Source: Linepithema humile
Taxonomy: Eukaryota; Arthropoda; Insecta; Hymenoptera; Formicidae
Direction of reading: 5' to 3'
DNA: 64,000 bases
Assembly: GCF_040581485.1 (NCBI RefSeq)
Contig: NC_090132.1
Coordinates: forward strand, 15,568,146 to 15,632,145
The position numbers and the translations under genes are program-made. The notes under the pieces were generated by a model. That model was not told the origin of the DNA. It did not search any database and saw nothing but the letters and a program-made list of their open reading frames with translations. Of this stretch, positions 35,577-50,762 are shown in pieces. Every line of letters begins with the position of its first letter. Within the stretch, counting starts at the first letter, position 1.

Positions 35577-38500
35577 GACTGAACTCGGCGTGACTACGGG
35601 CGTTTTACTAAAAGATCGATTGCCGCAAATAGGTGATTAAAATACTTATTCCAGTTTTATAATAATAATCAAGCATTTTCAGGATCAACACTGGCATAAT
35701 TGACGAGACATTGTAGCGTTCTGAGCAAAAAACGAAAACATTAATTAATTTTAGAAGGCGCCAATTAATAATAAAATTTTTTGAAAGTTTCATGAAAATG
35801 CGACGTTGTTTTTCGGAGAAGATTATACTTGACTTCGGTTTTTCGTAAGTAGATATTTTAAGTTACGCCAACTTTTTGTTTCTCTTGAAATGTAATATTA
35901 TAGTACATCATAATATTTATATGTAAAATTAATTAATTCTTCTTATTGTATCTCATTAAATGTTTCAATTAATTCTCTCATTATACGCAATTAATGTAAT
36001 TGTAGGAACAAAAAACATACATAAATGTACTTTACGGGCTCTGTTTACAAACATCCAAATCGTGAAATTTATTCAAAACATATGGACAATTGTTTCACAA
36101 AAGTAGAACAAAAATTTAATTACATAAAATAAAAAATTCACATGACATTCGTAAAATAAAAGTCAAGCTGCGTAATTAAAAAAAAATACAATGTTTTAGT
36201 CAATTATTACATTGCATAATTTACATTTACACGCATTATGAATGAATAATAGCGTCTCTAACAAAGCCTTCTCGTAGAATTCATCGCATGTTTTATATGA
36301 TAAGTTAATGAAAGCCTTTGTAGCTGTACGTTACGCTTTGTAGTAAATTTCCATTGTATCGCGCTTAACATAACCGTTGAAAGCTATTATGATCAAGAAC
36401 TACAATGACCAATTTCACACGAAATTCACTTTTGTATTACTTACGAATTAAGTCAAAACGCACAATTCAGACATTTTTAATAGCATTTTTATATAAAAAT
36501 TACGCATGCGATAATTTATACAAACGCAATTAAAATTTAAAGATACAAAGTATTTTAAAGTTGAGATTAAAGTAACTTTAGTAACTTCACAACTTTTTAT
36601 GTTACAAATATAAAGAAAAAGAAAATACTTTTCGTTAGTTATTATATTATTACTGCAAAGGTAAATATAAAAATGAATATCATGTACACGTGTTCCATAA
36701 TAGAGCTAACCGAAATTATTTCCGTTTTTTTACTCCTCATTTAAAATATGTCCCATTGATACGAGAAGAGAACGGCGCGTTACGAATTTGCCAATGTGAA
36801 TTTGACAGCATCAGCGCATAAAATGCGGTGTGCGATGTACGCGCCGGACACTAGACATTTTCCGCGTGCGTGCGTTGTGAATTTTTCATGATTTTCATAA
36901 TGCCGGCCTTTATTATCGCGCCCGCATTTGTTCGCGCATCGCCGCTGCCGCTGCTGCATCGCGCACGCGGACGATAAAACCGTTCATTAATTAGTCGGCG
37001 TAAAAAGCAGCGTTATTTATATCGCCGGACAAAAGCTTTTTTTCCTCTCTCTTCTTCGGTATATCCTCCCCTTTTCTTTTTTTGCGCTAAGTTGCGGCGA
37101 TGCAGACGCACGAACGCGACGCCTTCGGTAATGCGGCCGGGAAACGCCGCTAATTAAAAGCAACGCGCGGCGTATCGTTTATCATACACGGGGCGCTGAT
37201 TATCCGCGCCATTGCCTTTGTAAATTTCTAATTTAGACCCTGGTGGATTTATCCGCGTGCTCGCGCGCGTGATGCAGCACGCGACCGGTTGCATCGGCGC
37301 GCACCGATTACAATACCTCACTTGCGGTACGCCAGCGGGCCAAGTGCGGCGAGCGCTAGTTACATTGGCGTTTCAATTATTTCGTAGCCCGGCGGATTTA
37401 CATAACGGAATTGCCCGCGGTCCCGGGTTCATTATTTATCGGCATCAATCGGTTAAAACGCATCGAGTACGCCCGCGCGCGCGCGCACGCATCCGTCTAA
37501 TGGAGATTGGAGAACAGCTCGCGCCGTGTTTTTCGACCATCAACTCGCCGGCCGGCGTGTTTTTCGAATCAAGTTAAAGGGGGCGAAAAAGGTAACGGGG
37601 GACTTGCATCGCGCGATTCACGCAATGCAATTAACTGGAGCGCCATTTCCTGCCAGGCGAAACGAGCCGCCATCGTACGTCATTCGCCGCACACGTTTGC
37701 GTAAAACATTTCGGTTGTTTTTGCGAGGTCTTCAAACTTCGGAGAAATTCGCGCTCCGTTAGAACGCGGATTGACTGAAAGGAAAAATTGTCGAATTAGC
37801 GGCGCGTCGAAAATTACCGACGCCAGGAACGCCACATATTTATTTCAATGATTTATGCCACTTACGGTGCATTATCTTAATGCCTTATTTCCCATAAATT
37901 GAGCGGAGGGGCTTACTAAGTAGTCATGTATATTCATACGTGAACGTATGCCAAAACTTACTAATCCTGTTTAATGACGAAATATTGTCGAGAATTTACA
38001 TATGAGTCTAAGATAGCACAGATCGAGTTTAATTCTATGACTTACATTCATAAATTGTTGCACACATCTCACATGGTTTAGGAAATACATGCATAAATTA
38101 CGTATTTGTACATAAAAAATAGGAAGTTGCGTGCCTAAACGAACGCTTAATTCAAATGTGGCAAGCAAATGACGAGAAAAGTTAAATGTTCTTTTTAATT
38201 ATATTTTTTTTCCATGATTAGAATGAAGTACAAATATTTGTTACACTTGTTATATATATGATATGTATAAATTGATCAATGTTTGAGTGAATATTGCAGC
38301 ATTCTAATCCAATTTGTTAATTACGTTACAGATCATTGATGAGTCGAGCGAAAAAACGCGAATATATGAAAACGATGCCGAATGTGAAGCATATGAATAT
38401 AATTATAAGATTCGTGTAATTTTAACATGCGGAAAGTGTGTTGCCGCGAGAGCATGTTGCAAAGTTACCTATTGTAAATTAAGCAGTCGTAAATTGTGTG

Positions 38501-41500
38501 AGACAAAAATAAGGGATTTTCAAAACGTATTTTTTGTATACAAAGTACATAAGATTGAAAATGATATAATATACTGTCTCGCGAATTTATCAATCTATCG
38601 AAAAAGTATAATTATTTATACAATGAGTTATACTTCTATTAATTACTACCGAAATCTTGAATAAAACCGAAAATATGTTAATATAGCTGGATATAATGAG
38701 TTTGAACAAATTTGCATTGCAGTACAAAGATGATTTCATTTGAGCAATTATAACAATATATCATCTTATATCTACACTTATAGATTTCTAGATTTTTAGT
38801 GAGTAAAACATTAAGAATGCACGAACATTGTAGGTGTACACGAAAAATTTGGCATAAAGAATATTCTGCGACCCTATTAAGATATTTGCTCAAATGTAAG
38901 AATAATTCTTGGGTGTTACATCGAAGAAACGTGTAAATTTCACTTTTTTATACGAGCAAATAAGTGTTTAGCGATGTGTGTGACGATCATTCGTACACTG
39001 TGTCTGATTAAAGCAAGAATACTTGAAATTGTTATATTTTTACAATATTTCCGTTACACTCTCTATTGTAATTATAGATGGTTGTAGAGAAATTCAGAAC
39101 TTTATCGCGACGAAAAGATGGGTATGAATGATATATACTTTATATATATTTAAGCACACACACTATTCTAAAATAATAGGTAATATTTTATCAATATCGA
39201 TTCTTTGTAACTTCATCTTTTCTTATTTACGACACATATATATATGTTAGCCACATTGTCAAACATGCTATTACGAAGTAGTATACGCTGCAAATCTTTG
39301 TTAAAAACGGATAAAACTTGTATAAAATATCTGCACTGTATATTATGCATAATATAATTTTAAAAAACCTACAATATTTGTATTGTTTAATTAAAAAAAA
39401 GTTTCTTATTCTTTGCAGAAATAACGTGTCTCAAAGCCTGACATTTTTCAGCGTTATTTCTTTCTTAAATATTCCAGCGTGTATCATACGATTCAATGAA
39501 TGTGATACGACTCTTGCAACAATTATCCTCGTTTCCGTTCTCTCGCATAAACCATGATTGCGACTGCTATACGCAGTTCTGCTTTAACGATCATAGCGGC
39601 GCGGTTGAAAAGGGTACGATAACATTCGTATTCCACGTCTTGCTGACGCTGAGCGCGCATCTCGACGTGCTATTTCACGAACAAATGAAATTAATATTGC
39701 ACCGCTTAATGGAGGTGTGCCGAGACAATAATTTTAACGGACTTAGTTGATTCTAACGTGAGCAATTATTATTCTATCGCGTGCAGCTCGCTCGGTAATG
39801 ACAGTTGATGTGCTGACGCACGATACTGCAATCGGATCCGTTTTATCTGCAGACATAAACGCTTCATCTTTTAATAAAAATGTTTGAAACTGTTTGAAAC
39901 TTTCCTCGAGAGGGAAAATGTATCGTTTCCGCGATTAATGCGCCGCGATCCACTTGTAATATAAAAATAATGTAAAAGAAATGGCCGCGAAACCGCAGGA
40001 CGGACAAGTCACGCTCAAAATAGTTTAATATGCAAGCTCCTCCCCGTAAGTTGTTAAGAAACTGTAAGTTGCATTGATGCGGCGGAGAGCCCACTTTGTA
40101 AGAAGCGTAATTGTAAGGGTGCTTCATTACGCGGCGTATCTCTCGCGATCTTGTTATAAAGAGTAACTGCGCTGATTAAAAAGCAGGTATTTCTGGAAAA
40201 CTTTCCGCAGCTTATATGTACATTAGTTTGGAGCTTAATCAAAATGCACGAAGCACTCGTGATGGCAAAAGTATTATACTTCAATTCCGCGCAATTTATC
40301 CTTCCCTCCCCTCGTCTCTTCCGGTCGACACCGCGGATATCCATTTCGTCTCATGCTGTTGAATTTTTTCGCAACTATGCGCGTAGAAATAACGAAGTCT
40401 ATTATGACGAACGGCGGAATGGAAACCGATACCCCGATTTTCCTTATCAAAGTGACACTAAGAAATAAAAGGAGCGAGAGAAATATCGGAATCGTCAAAT
40501 TTGAAGATAATTATGAGCTAAATGGTTATCGATTTCTTTTGTTTCCGTCAAGCGCAGTTTTACCGTTGAGCAAATCGATTTACTTTCAACGACGAGAGAG
40601 CTAAGGCGATTATTTCTAACGCTGTCGAGCAAATGATAAGGTACGTATAATAAAATTTTGATTCGGAACTAAGCACCAATCTCATCCTTTCTCTTATGAA
40701 TTGAACTACGCCGTATATCCCGCGATTCATGAAAGTACTAAGCTGATTGACCAAAGGTTATCGAAGTTCACCTTCTCATTTTACTTCTATCGTATATATT
40801 TGTGAAATTCAATAGATTATCTTCTTTTATTTTCTTTTCTGCTTACCAGATGGTGATATTCGAAGCCATTCCTCCATTAAATCAAATATTCCAAAAGTCA
40901 GAGTTACAGTACGATAACTCGTGGGTTTTTCATGGACATAAAATTGATTTCGCTTTAGTAACAATTTGATTGAAGGCCACAATTGGCAGCAATTTTTTCT
41001 TTATATTTTTGTAACTGTTTCACGTATTAAAAGTTACTAAAAAATATAAAATTTTTATTTATTTTTTTCTCCAATAATCAATGTCAACTATCGATGCCAA
41101 TTAATGTCAATAAAAATTAGTAGTATAAAAATATCTGAATGTAAATTATATAATAAATATTTTTTTATCGATGCCGATCGGTTTGTCATAATCGATATAG
41201 AAATAGCGCGAATCGAATCTCAGTTCGTAAATTTAACAGAAGACAGACTCCGCGCAAAGTTGCCTTAGCCAAATCTGAGGAAAACTATCATCCTCGTGAA
41301 CGTCACTTCTTGTCTAACTAAGTGTTCCGCGTGAATTTTGCCGTTACGAACGTACGAATACATTACGAAATCCCCAGATAGAACGCATCGGTGTGGCTGG
41401 CCAAACGTGCATGTGTAATTTGCGCACAATCGACCGCACACATGGCTAGACAATCGTTAGTTGTGCGCGCCTGACCGCTTATCCGCTACTTAGGTAATGA

Positions 41501-43231
41501 GCAAAATTTTACAGCAAAGGGCGTCGGGGAAAGATCGGTCATGTGATCGTGCACTTAAGCAAATTGAGGGGCGAAAATAAGAGGAAAGCGAAACACTCGA
41601 GCAGGGAATGACGGCGCAAAAAAATGGAAGAAACAAATTTCGACGCGCTGAGTAAGTAATCAAATAATGAATTCGCGTAATAACAGCGTAGATCCAATAA
41701 AGACTTCACTTTATTCTCATTTTGACGTCCCAACGTAAACAAAAAACAAAATTACTCTGAGCGGGCAATTTAATTTCACGTCATTATTACATACAATATT
41801 AATTCTTTTTGTATTATCGCTAATTGCAACGGGAAGAATATAGTTCACAGAAAAAAAAAGAAAAACAAACTTCAACTATAACTTACACTCGTGTGTGATC
41901 GTAATAAGATTCTATTCCCAGCGGTGGCCAGCCGCGCGTAAGTATACGTGTAATTATGCTGTTAAATAATTACATTACGCCAGAGTGAGAAAGAGCACTT
42001 CAGTGCTTTTAATAGCGAGTTTGTTTCCTCGCGCCGCCAGCTTTCGGTTGTCATGTGCACTGTAACGTAGCATTCCCTGCCTGCGTCATTACCGCGACTG
42101 CATTCTGAATCGCAGAGTTATTATAACACACGTCTTTAATCTGCGTCCCAAGTGACCGCGCGAATTTACTTAATGACACCGGAAGCGCGAGTTCTTCGCA
42201 CCCCTCGTTTAAACGGGAGATAATCAAGTGTCACCGCATAGCGGCCGCGGCTCGCGCGCGCGCGCGAAGGAATGCAATTTTCCGAGTTACTGTAATTTTC
42301 CATGGAGTGTTTTAGTCGCTGGTTTCTTCACTCGATTCTGTACGGCGGCGTTACTTCTCGTCTGGCTTTCCTAATTGCTCCCTCATATCTTCGCGCGATT
42401 CATTATTGTCGGAAATTGCCGCGGCGTCTCGAAATGCGCGTCGCGGATTCGTCGCTTTCTTATTCGCCCCCGGCAATATTCGAATTAGCATTCCAATTTT
42501 AGGTACTGATTAAAAACGGGTGAGCTTACGTTATCGTAAAAGATTCGAATGCCGGTAATTCTGAGAAGGCGCTGTCTCGCGAAATGTACGAAAGAGCAAG
42601 AAAGAAATTGTGCGGCGCGTTTTACAGCAAGGTAATTAAATAAATGGTAATGGCGGTAATTTTAGCGCTTAAGAAATTTTCGATACAGTATAGAAATATG
42701 TAGATTTTATTATGGTATGTTCGTATACGAGATGACAATTCATTAGAAGTAAATAGCAGCAATCACGCAATAACTTCGTTGTCTGACTGTATGCTTCTTA
42801 TTTGCATTTTATATGAATTTTGAAATCCGGACAGAATAATCAGATGTTTTGGAAATCTCGCTTTATTTTGTGTTTGAAAATTATTATGTACAAAAAAATA
42901 TTTTAGAAAAATCGTAATCGGAACCGAAAAAACCGTTATTTAAAGGATTCCGGTTCTGTTTTATCAACTAAAAACCCGAAACTGGAACCGGAATAGTTAT
43001 TAAATATTTTCTTGGGCCGAAATATCATCCTGTGAGTCTCTGTTTTTAATATTGAAATAATTTTTTAATATTTAAATATTAAAAGAACATTAGCTACGTA
43101 TCTAAAACCGATAGCTGCGAAGCAGCCGAAAATGACGAACAGAATGAAATTAATGCTATCGCCAATCTTCAATCATCACGATAAGTTGAATAAAATTTTC
43201 TAAGTTTAATTTAGATTAGCAGGTTTGTTTA
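35577..43231. other. Gene-poor spacer with CpG-rich islands
   Basis: AT-rich sequence (35600-36750, 37850-39400, 40800-41200) alternates with CpG-rich islands (36760-37820, 39500-40000, 41210-42640). An AATAAA at 35770-35775 could serve the upstream 94-codon frame. A 10-11-bp inverted pair ATTCCGGTTC...GAACCGGAAT lies at about 42948-42994. No gene recognised. Confidence 0.45.
35770..35775 (+). terminator. Candidate polyadenylation signal
   Basis: AATAAA about 190 bp after the stop codon of the 35292-35576 frame. Plausible but weak, because the area is AT-rich. Confidence 0.25.
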
Positions 43232-43543
43232 TTGCAGAGCGGAAGGTCTCGGATAATATTTTACCCTCGGGGTTCAAATGCTTCGAAGGCAGGACCTGCT
43301 AATGAGATCCTTCCGGGCAGCCTGCCTCGTGTTTTCCGCGTGGAGCGTTTGATTTATCAGCCGGTGTACCTTCGTCCTGGGAAAGGACGAAATGGATTTC
43401 CACAACCCTCGTCGATCACTCGAAAGAACAGGCAAGAGTGGACGTTCTCCTGGTCACTCCTTCGTCAGGAATACAGACTGAAGCCGGGGCACTATATTCG
43501 AGTCACGTGCCGGAAAAGGACTCATTTTAACTACGATAATTGA

Positions 43544-46500
43544 AAGGAAGACCTTGTTTCCGTGCGGTCTTCGCCATATCGTTCCTTATCGACCTCATTT
43601 GGACTTCTCAGAATTATTAAAATACTATCCAACAGTTTGTTACATTTCTCTTATATTGATAGTATAATTTATTTATAACGCAGTCGCACCGCGATTTATT
43701 CGAAACGACTCGTTGCGAGAATTATAGAAAAAATAAAATATTTTTTTATACAAAGCGCAACTGTGAGAATCGAAAAAATAAAATTACATAAAAATATTAT
43801 AATTTTGAATCGCCGATTCTTGTAAAATGACATTTGTGAAAAGAAGCAAAATAGAAAATTAATTTCAGACAAATAGAGAAGCACTATTGTTTCCACATAG
43901 TATTAATATAACAATCACTGCATCTCACCGTTATACTGCTAGTTAGAATGTAGACATATCGAGTTATTCTGGTCACGTGGATCGAAGAACTTCTTCCCAG
44001 GTAAAAGGTAATTGAAAAGAAGACCATCGGCTTTCCACATCTCTCGTCCGCTACGGAACGAGTTCGGTCCGATCGTTTTCTTACTTATTCAGAAGAAGCC
44101 GTTTCATTGATTTTGATTGCTCCGCAATCAATTGCAATGCCCGACAACTATTCACGTCTGTACCGTCGATTGAAAAATAAAATACTCGAGTGGCAAACGT
44201 TGGAAAATATTTAAATCATTTTTAATCTTAACGGTTTAAATCAAGTGTTTTTTTGTGGAATTTAAGTGGAAAATATTCTCCATTTTTTCCAATAAAACGA
44301 CTAGAAAGCAGTTATTCAATTAAACGATATATTAGTTTTTTATATAACTATTTTTTTTCTTTGTAGATAAACTTGTTTATAAAAAAAAATATTCTTGCAA
44401 AATTTGAAACTCTGTTTATGATAACATTTTTCTCACATTTTTCTCTGATTTTTTTTCGACAAAATTCTATTGTATAAATATTTTCCGTAGTAAAAAATTC
44501 AATAGTACGCTACTTCAACCGATCCTCTCTATTGTTCTCTATTTTGAGATGTAGTATGCAAACTTTTATACGCAATAACAGATTTGAAAAATTATTTTAT
44601 TTTACACAGTCATGTTGTAGAGCAAAAATAAGAGTGCAAAAAAAGAGTATATCATTTTTGAAGAGCAAGCACTCCATTCTTGTACGTTTCACACATTTTA
44701 TTCAAAAATTTCAGTTTTATTAAAGCAGAGGCGTTACTTTTCAGTCCATTCTCGCAATCGAAACGTATTGGAGATATCATCCCTCTGTCACACATAAATG
44801 TCATTGCGCACAATCGGCTGGCGATTTTCAGTAATGTATAAAGTGCGAACTTCACGCGGCCTCGTCTTTCGTCGGCTAGCTCGAGCACGAAATGCATCGA
44901 ACTTGCAGTAACGAGGAAAACGGCCACGCCTGTCGTTCGCATAAGTCGCGGCTGGATTTCTTCGCTCGGCTTGACAGAGGTTGCAGATGGTATCGTAAGT
45001 TTCCGTGAACTTTAATTATCGCGAAATAAAAGAATAAAACTTCGACTAACTCGTTAGAAGTTAGCGACTGCAGATTCCCCGGGGATGAAAATTATGCCCG
45101 TGCGTCTCTCATTCGCAGCAAATTTAATACCACGTAATAACGTCGAACTCCATGACCACGCGAATTAGTTTTCTGCTACTTCGCGGAAGCGGAAGGATCG
45201 CGCTCTTCACGGGATTGCGAGCCGGAAGGAGGACTCTGTCGCGATTAACTTCCAATATGATTTCGCAAACTTAAATCCCTCGTCTCGACAATATTTTGTT
45301 TTTAATCAGGAAGAAAAAATAAAGTTTGGCGGGGTTGTGTATTAAATAATCTTCGCTGAAAGAAATTACGACAGTTCAGACGCATCGAACTTAATGAAAA
45401 AATCGAACAAGATGAAGTCTGTTTTATAGCTCGATAAAAAATCAAATTAGCTTCATATTTAACGACTTGGAAATCAATTGTTAATGTCAACATATTTGAA
45501 CAAGTATAATTTTTTTACACGCTGAGATATATTTAATAACTTTTATGTCCTATATGTTACATGCAATTAACATGATTATAGATTGCGACATTTCGCAGTT
45601 GGAGGAAGAAAATTGCGACTTGTATAACCGTTTGCGACCGGTAGAAAACATAAAAACTTTTCTAATATAAAGTTTGTCCATCAACACGATAGATGGATTT
45701 CGTTCTTCATATAATACTAGGCACGTAAAGTCATCGTTGTCGCATGTGTCCGTGTATGTTCTATGTCGGCGAGAATAATTAGACAACACAATTTATGTCA
45801 TTTCTAATAACAATTTTTTTGCAACGTCGATAAAGAGTCTTTGAAATAATAAAATTTAATAGACCTATCGTAATAGCAAAAGGATAATAAAAAAGATCGG
45901 GAATATCCAAAAGAAATTTTCAATCAACGTAATATCAAATATTGTACATATCATCTTAAATAATATTACGACTTTCCAAGTACTTCATGTCGTCTTTCTT
46001 CGGAGATTTATTCGCGATCTGCCGCACTGCAGGAGAATAGCGTTCGCAGCAGTACATTTTAGACTACTTGATTTCATTCCCGTTTCTCACTTTGACACTC
46101 GGCCACCTGGAGCTAATTAAGCTCGGCGGAACAATCGATTGAAAAGTTGGATGGCCCTTCGATAAATTTAATCAAAAGGATGAGTGCGAGCACGGTGGTT
46201 GCGACTCCTAACTAGATGAAGGACTCGGCGAAGTTTTCCACGGGATTTTCTCACCGGCGCAAAATGGCGTGCGGTTATGAGCGATGGAACGGCGGTGAGT
46301 GCACTTTTTCACTCGCTGGAGGGACGAAAAGTTTCGTAGATATCGAATAAGTACTTGCGGAGGGAAAATGGAAAAAAAAAATCCGCCGAATGGCGCTAGC
46401 GAGGCTGTCGGGGCGAAAACGCATATGACGAATTTCCACATTTAATTCCGTGTCGCTCTTGTATTTGATTTTTTTCCCTAATGGCTGTGTATAACTCTTT

Positions 46501-49500
46501 TTTTTTTTTTTTTGCAAAATCGTCCCAAAACACGATTTCCACCGGTGTCCCAAATTTTTTATCGTTTTACGATCCAAATATGTCATACGGGAAATGGGAG
46601 TTTTGCGAGAATTTTAAGTAACATTACCAAACCAGTCAGCGGTTTGGCGTGAAAAATATTTTAAGAGAGATTTGCATGAGAGCTTTGCAAATGACGAAAT
46701 CGATCGCGAAATATTCCCACGTTTAAGGCACGACTTCTGGATTGATTTATCGCAAGCGCTATACTTTACATTTATCGCGCGCATGCAATCAAACGCCTGA
46801 TAATTATAATTAGAAAATGCTAATTAATGCAGTTTTATTTGAAATGTCCATTTGAATAATTTACTCGACTTACACAATCGTTTTCGCAAAAGAGACTGAA
46901 AAGAGACTTACATAAATGGTTAATTATAATGAATGTAATATAAAATGTTATCGCGCGTAGGAGTGCTACTGCATTAATTTGCATATTAATGAGCAAAGTA
47001 ATCGTAGACAAGTAAAGTAATATCGTCTTTAGAATATACATAACATCGTTCTATTAATTTCAAGATGGCTCGGAGCGATTCCGTGTGTATATTTGACAAC
47101 GTTAATAGCCTCGAGGGTTTGTTTGCCATAGTATTATTACGATAATATTCATTTACACTTCGCGACGCAAAACTCTCATATTTCGCGAATCGCAGTCTGA
47201 ACGTTATCTGTTATTCTCTATTTAATAATACAGGCACCGGAATCCTTTACGACCAAGATAGTATCGTGATCACGTATAACCATTTGAGAAACGCGAATCT
47301 ATTAATCTCGTATCGATTGGCGTACGCCGCGCAATATTGTGTTACGTTCTGATATAGAATCAGCGGTATCCTATTAAACAATGTTATTAATCCACAGGTC
47401 TGTATCATAATAACAGAAGAAACTTACAACGCGAAGACTGCCATGGCAAATATATCAAAACTTTACACCGAAATTGCGCTTGCTATTACGTTGCATTAAA
47501 GCAGCGTATAATTTTATTCTCTTTTAGTGATTTTTTTATTAAACGTTGACTTATTAAACGCCGCTTTGTTTTATCGCATTTTTTTATCTTTATAGAAAAT
47601 AGCAATCATAATTTATTAATTTTGCGCAATTTAAAAATTTGCGTAAACATTCTTCTTTGAACGATTTATTCGAACACGTTTACTTTTAGCTTCTACTTGC
47701 AAACAAAAATTAATAATATTTGTTAAAGAAATCTTATTGTTTCGACAAGAAACTCCAATTCATCTCACTTTCAATTCGTATCAATTTATGATTTAATTTT
47801 ATGCGAATGTAATTTTCTTTCAGTGATCAGTAATGTCGTAAATCTTATATTTGGACATATCGGCTTTAACGGCTCAGAATCGAAACAAGTAAACGATCTA
47901 CTGCTGACAGTCGATGTCACGTCAATATATTCACGCGAGCAAATGCCATTGCCTTTCCACCTTTGCCTTTTCTTTTCTGTGTATCGTTTCACTGTAGCAA
48001 TTAGCCGATTTAAGCTGCACTCTCTTCTTCAAATTTTAATCAACATTCTCAAACAGTCTCTCTAAATCTTTCCATTTCTCGAACGTTATCAGCCTCACAG
48101 AATTTAGTCACAGCGAAAATTAGTTATCTCTCTTAAAACACTTATCGTTAAAAAATTCAATATTGTTGATTTCTGTCGCTTAAAATCTTGATGAGATTTA
48201 ATCATTTTTGTTTTATCGTCAACTATGAAGAGAAATATCGATCTATGCCGGTATCGATTTTATATTTTATGAGAGTGCGATATTATATTTTCAAAAGTGT
48301 TTTGCGATCGAGCTATCGATGCGTTCTCTTTTGATCGTTTGCGGTTGGAAAGGATTCTCCGAGACATCAGTAAAGACGACACGCAGAGCAATATTTCGCT
48401 GTAAAAATCCAAGTATCCGAGGTATTTTCTTATGAGAAGCACGAGGAGTTATCACGTGATAATGTGAGTATAAAAGACTCGCGCCATTTAATGCGAAAGT
48501 AATGAAAACTCATTTTCTTCCCTGCGACGACAGACAGTGATATGAAGTTTAAAGTTTTTAAGCTCTAATAATATTTCTGTTATTTGTGGAAACAATTTCA
48601 CAATTCTCTTTTATATTATAAATTACTATAATAATTTAGCATAATGGTACTCGTTCTAAAACAAGTAAAGCAACGTGTGTTAAAAGTTATTTTGTTTATA
48701 AAAAAACCAGGATTTATATTAATTTTCCATCGATCGATAAGTTTTGAGAAAAAACTCGTGATTGATATGTCAGAATACGAACGCACGGTGCACGCTCACG
48801 TTAATTTGTGACTCGGCTGGCGGTCCTCGTCCACGTGTCTTTCTAGTAATTGACAATTTCGCACTCTAGCACGGGCAGTAATTAAGCTGCCATGTGTGCA
48901 GCCCGATGTCGATTTTTTCGTCCTCACAACGGCTACGGATCTCCGTCGACCAATCCTGGGGTTGGAGCGAGCCAGTCCGTTCGATTTCGCGCGGGCTTCT
49001 TTTTCTCTCATTCGGGGAAACGCGACAATTAGTTTTTGAACGGCTTTTGCTAATCCGGTGTTTAAAAAGACAAAGAAAGAACGTAAAAAGATGCATTCGT
49101 TGGAAAAATAATATGAACGTGGTACGAAAAGGTAGATATGTTACACAAGAGACTTATAGTCGTATTTTATTATATTATCTTAATTTATTAAATTAACAGT
49201 TTAACCACCGCGTAAAAGTTTCCAAATGTTTGAAGATTGGCATGTTTGCGATCCATCGTTTATGTATACAATTTTTATTTAAAAAATCTTCTAATATATA
49301 ATTTTGTATTTACATTGCAATTATATGTGTAAAATTGCCATTTAGATATCTATACGAATAGAAGATTAGAAGATTTATAACACAAAATTGAAAAATAAAA
49401 TTGCCGACCCCTAAAAAATCTTTTGAAGAACAAGAATATATGTAATCTGCGCGATATATTTGATCTTTCGTCATATTCTGTGACCTACATCGCGTAAGGT

Positions 49501-50735
49501 GGCAGGATCGACGTGTTTCTTCCGGCGCTTCTATCTGGAAAACATACTGGAGCATGGCGAACCGATATGGCACATCGATCCCTAAACGAAGATTATATGG
49601 GCCGCCGAATTATCTCATGCGGCTGGCTGATACGAGCAGCGAGGTGATTACACACGTATCTATCTGCACACCCGCTGATTCTATAACCAGCTGGCTGGTA
49701 ACGCGATGACGCACCGCGAGAAGCGGGCGGGAGCGCAGCAAAGCGTGCTGGTGTGAAACGGAACGAGCGGGCGCAAATTGACAGAAACACTCGTCCATCT
49801 ATGCTCGACATAGTCACGTGTCCACAAAGTGCCTATGTCGACGGGAATTAAATATGCAGATGGCTTTGATGCACTCGCGTAAATCGATGAAAGCCTATGT
49901 CGATACGGCACACGGAAATTTTTGCATCACGCGTAACGTTTTTTAGGGATTTTTAGAGAAAATTTGCGATCTCGTACGCTACGAATCGGCTATACCGATT
50001 TTTTGCGTCCCCGCTGATTCTGTCTTGTTGTGAATAAAATGGATGGGGGCAATATTTGTGCAGCATACGTGAGAGAACACCGTCCGTGCGAATCTGTGCG
50101 CGACCTGTAATGTATATTTGCTTGTTGATTTAAGGATGCCTTTTTTCTCTATCGACGCCAACTACTTTCGGAAACAAAAATGTAAAGTTTTGTTGCGACA
50201 AAGAAACTATCAAAATATTAAAGTATTTTTCACTTTATTGTAAATATTATCTTATTGCATTTTTATTGCAGGACATAAAATACAAGGATATAAATTTCAA
50301 ATACAAAAAGTTTACATCCAATCTATATTTCACATTCAATCTTCTTTTTATTATTAAATAGTTATTAATGCTGCATATTTTTTGCTTACTTAAACATGTT
50401 TATTGTTTCCACAGATAAAATTCGCAAGAAAATATAAAATACAAATCTCAATAAAAACTGTCGATATAGAAATTATTATGGAGCAGTGTCTATGCTTCTG
50501 TTAAAATTAGACAAAACGATTAGACAAAAGTGGTCCTGAGAAAAAGAAAAATATATTGCATATTTGCATGAACGCTCTTACAGCGTTACAGTGAAAATAA
50601 CAAAATAATTGTCGCGGATATACTTATGTACATACATTCGCGCGTGGCCGCGTGTATTCGCGAGATGGGCAAAGAGAGTGTACAAATAAGTAAATATGTG
50701 CATATCGACGCGCGCGAGAGCTCCGTATTGTCTCG
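43544..50735. other. Gene-poor spacer
   Basis: Begins with a small hairpin (GAAGACC...GGTCTTC, about 43555-43580). AT-rich spacer then alternates with CpG-rich stretches near 44000-44150, 44730-45260, 46000-46440, 48780-49020 and 49480-50120. A 16-base T run is at 46498-46513. No recognised gene on either strand. Confidence 0.45.
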
Positions 50736-50762
50736 GAGAGAGAGAGAGAGAGAGAGAGAGCA
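50736..50762. repeat. (AG)n microsatellite
   Basis: About 13 uninterrupted AG units in a CpG-rich stretch. Confidence 0.9.

Noticed and set aside
43265..43290. GGGGTTCAAATGC resembling a tRNA T-arm
   Set aside because: No paired T-stem, A-box or cloverleaf can be drawn around it.
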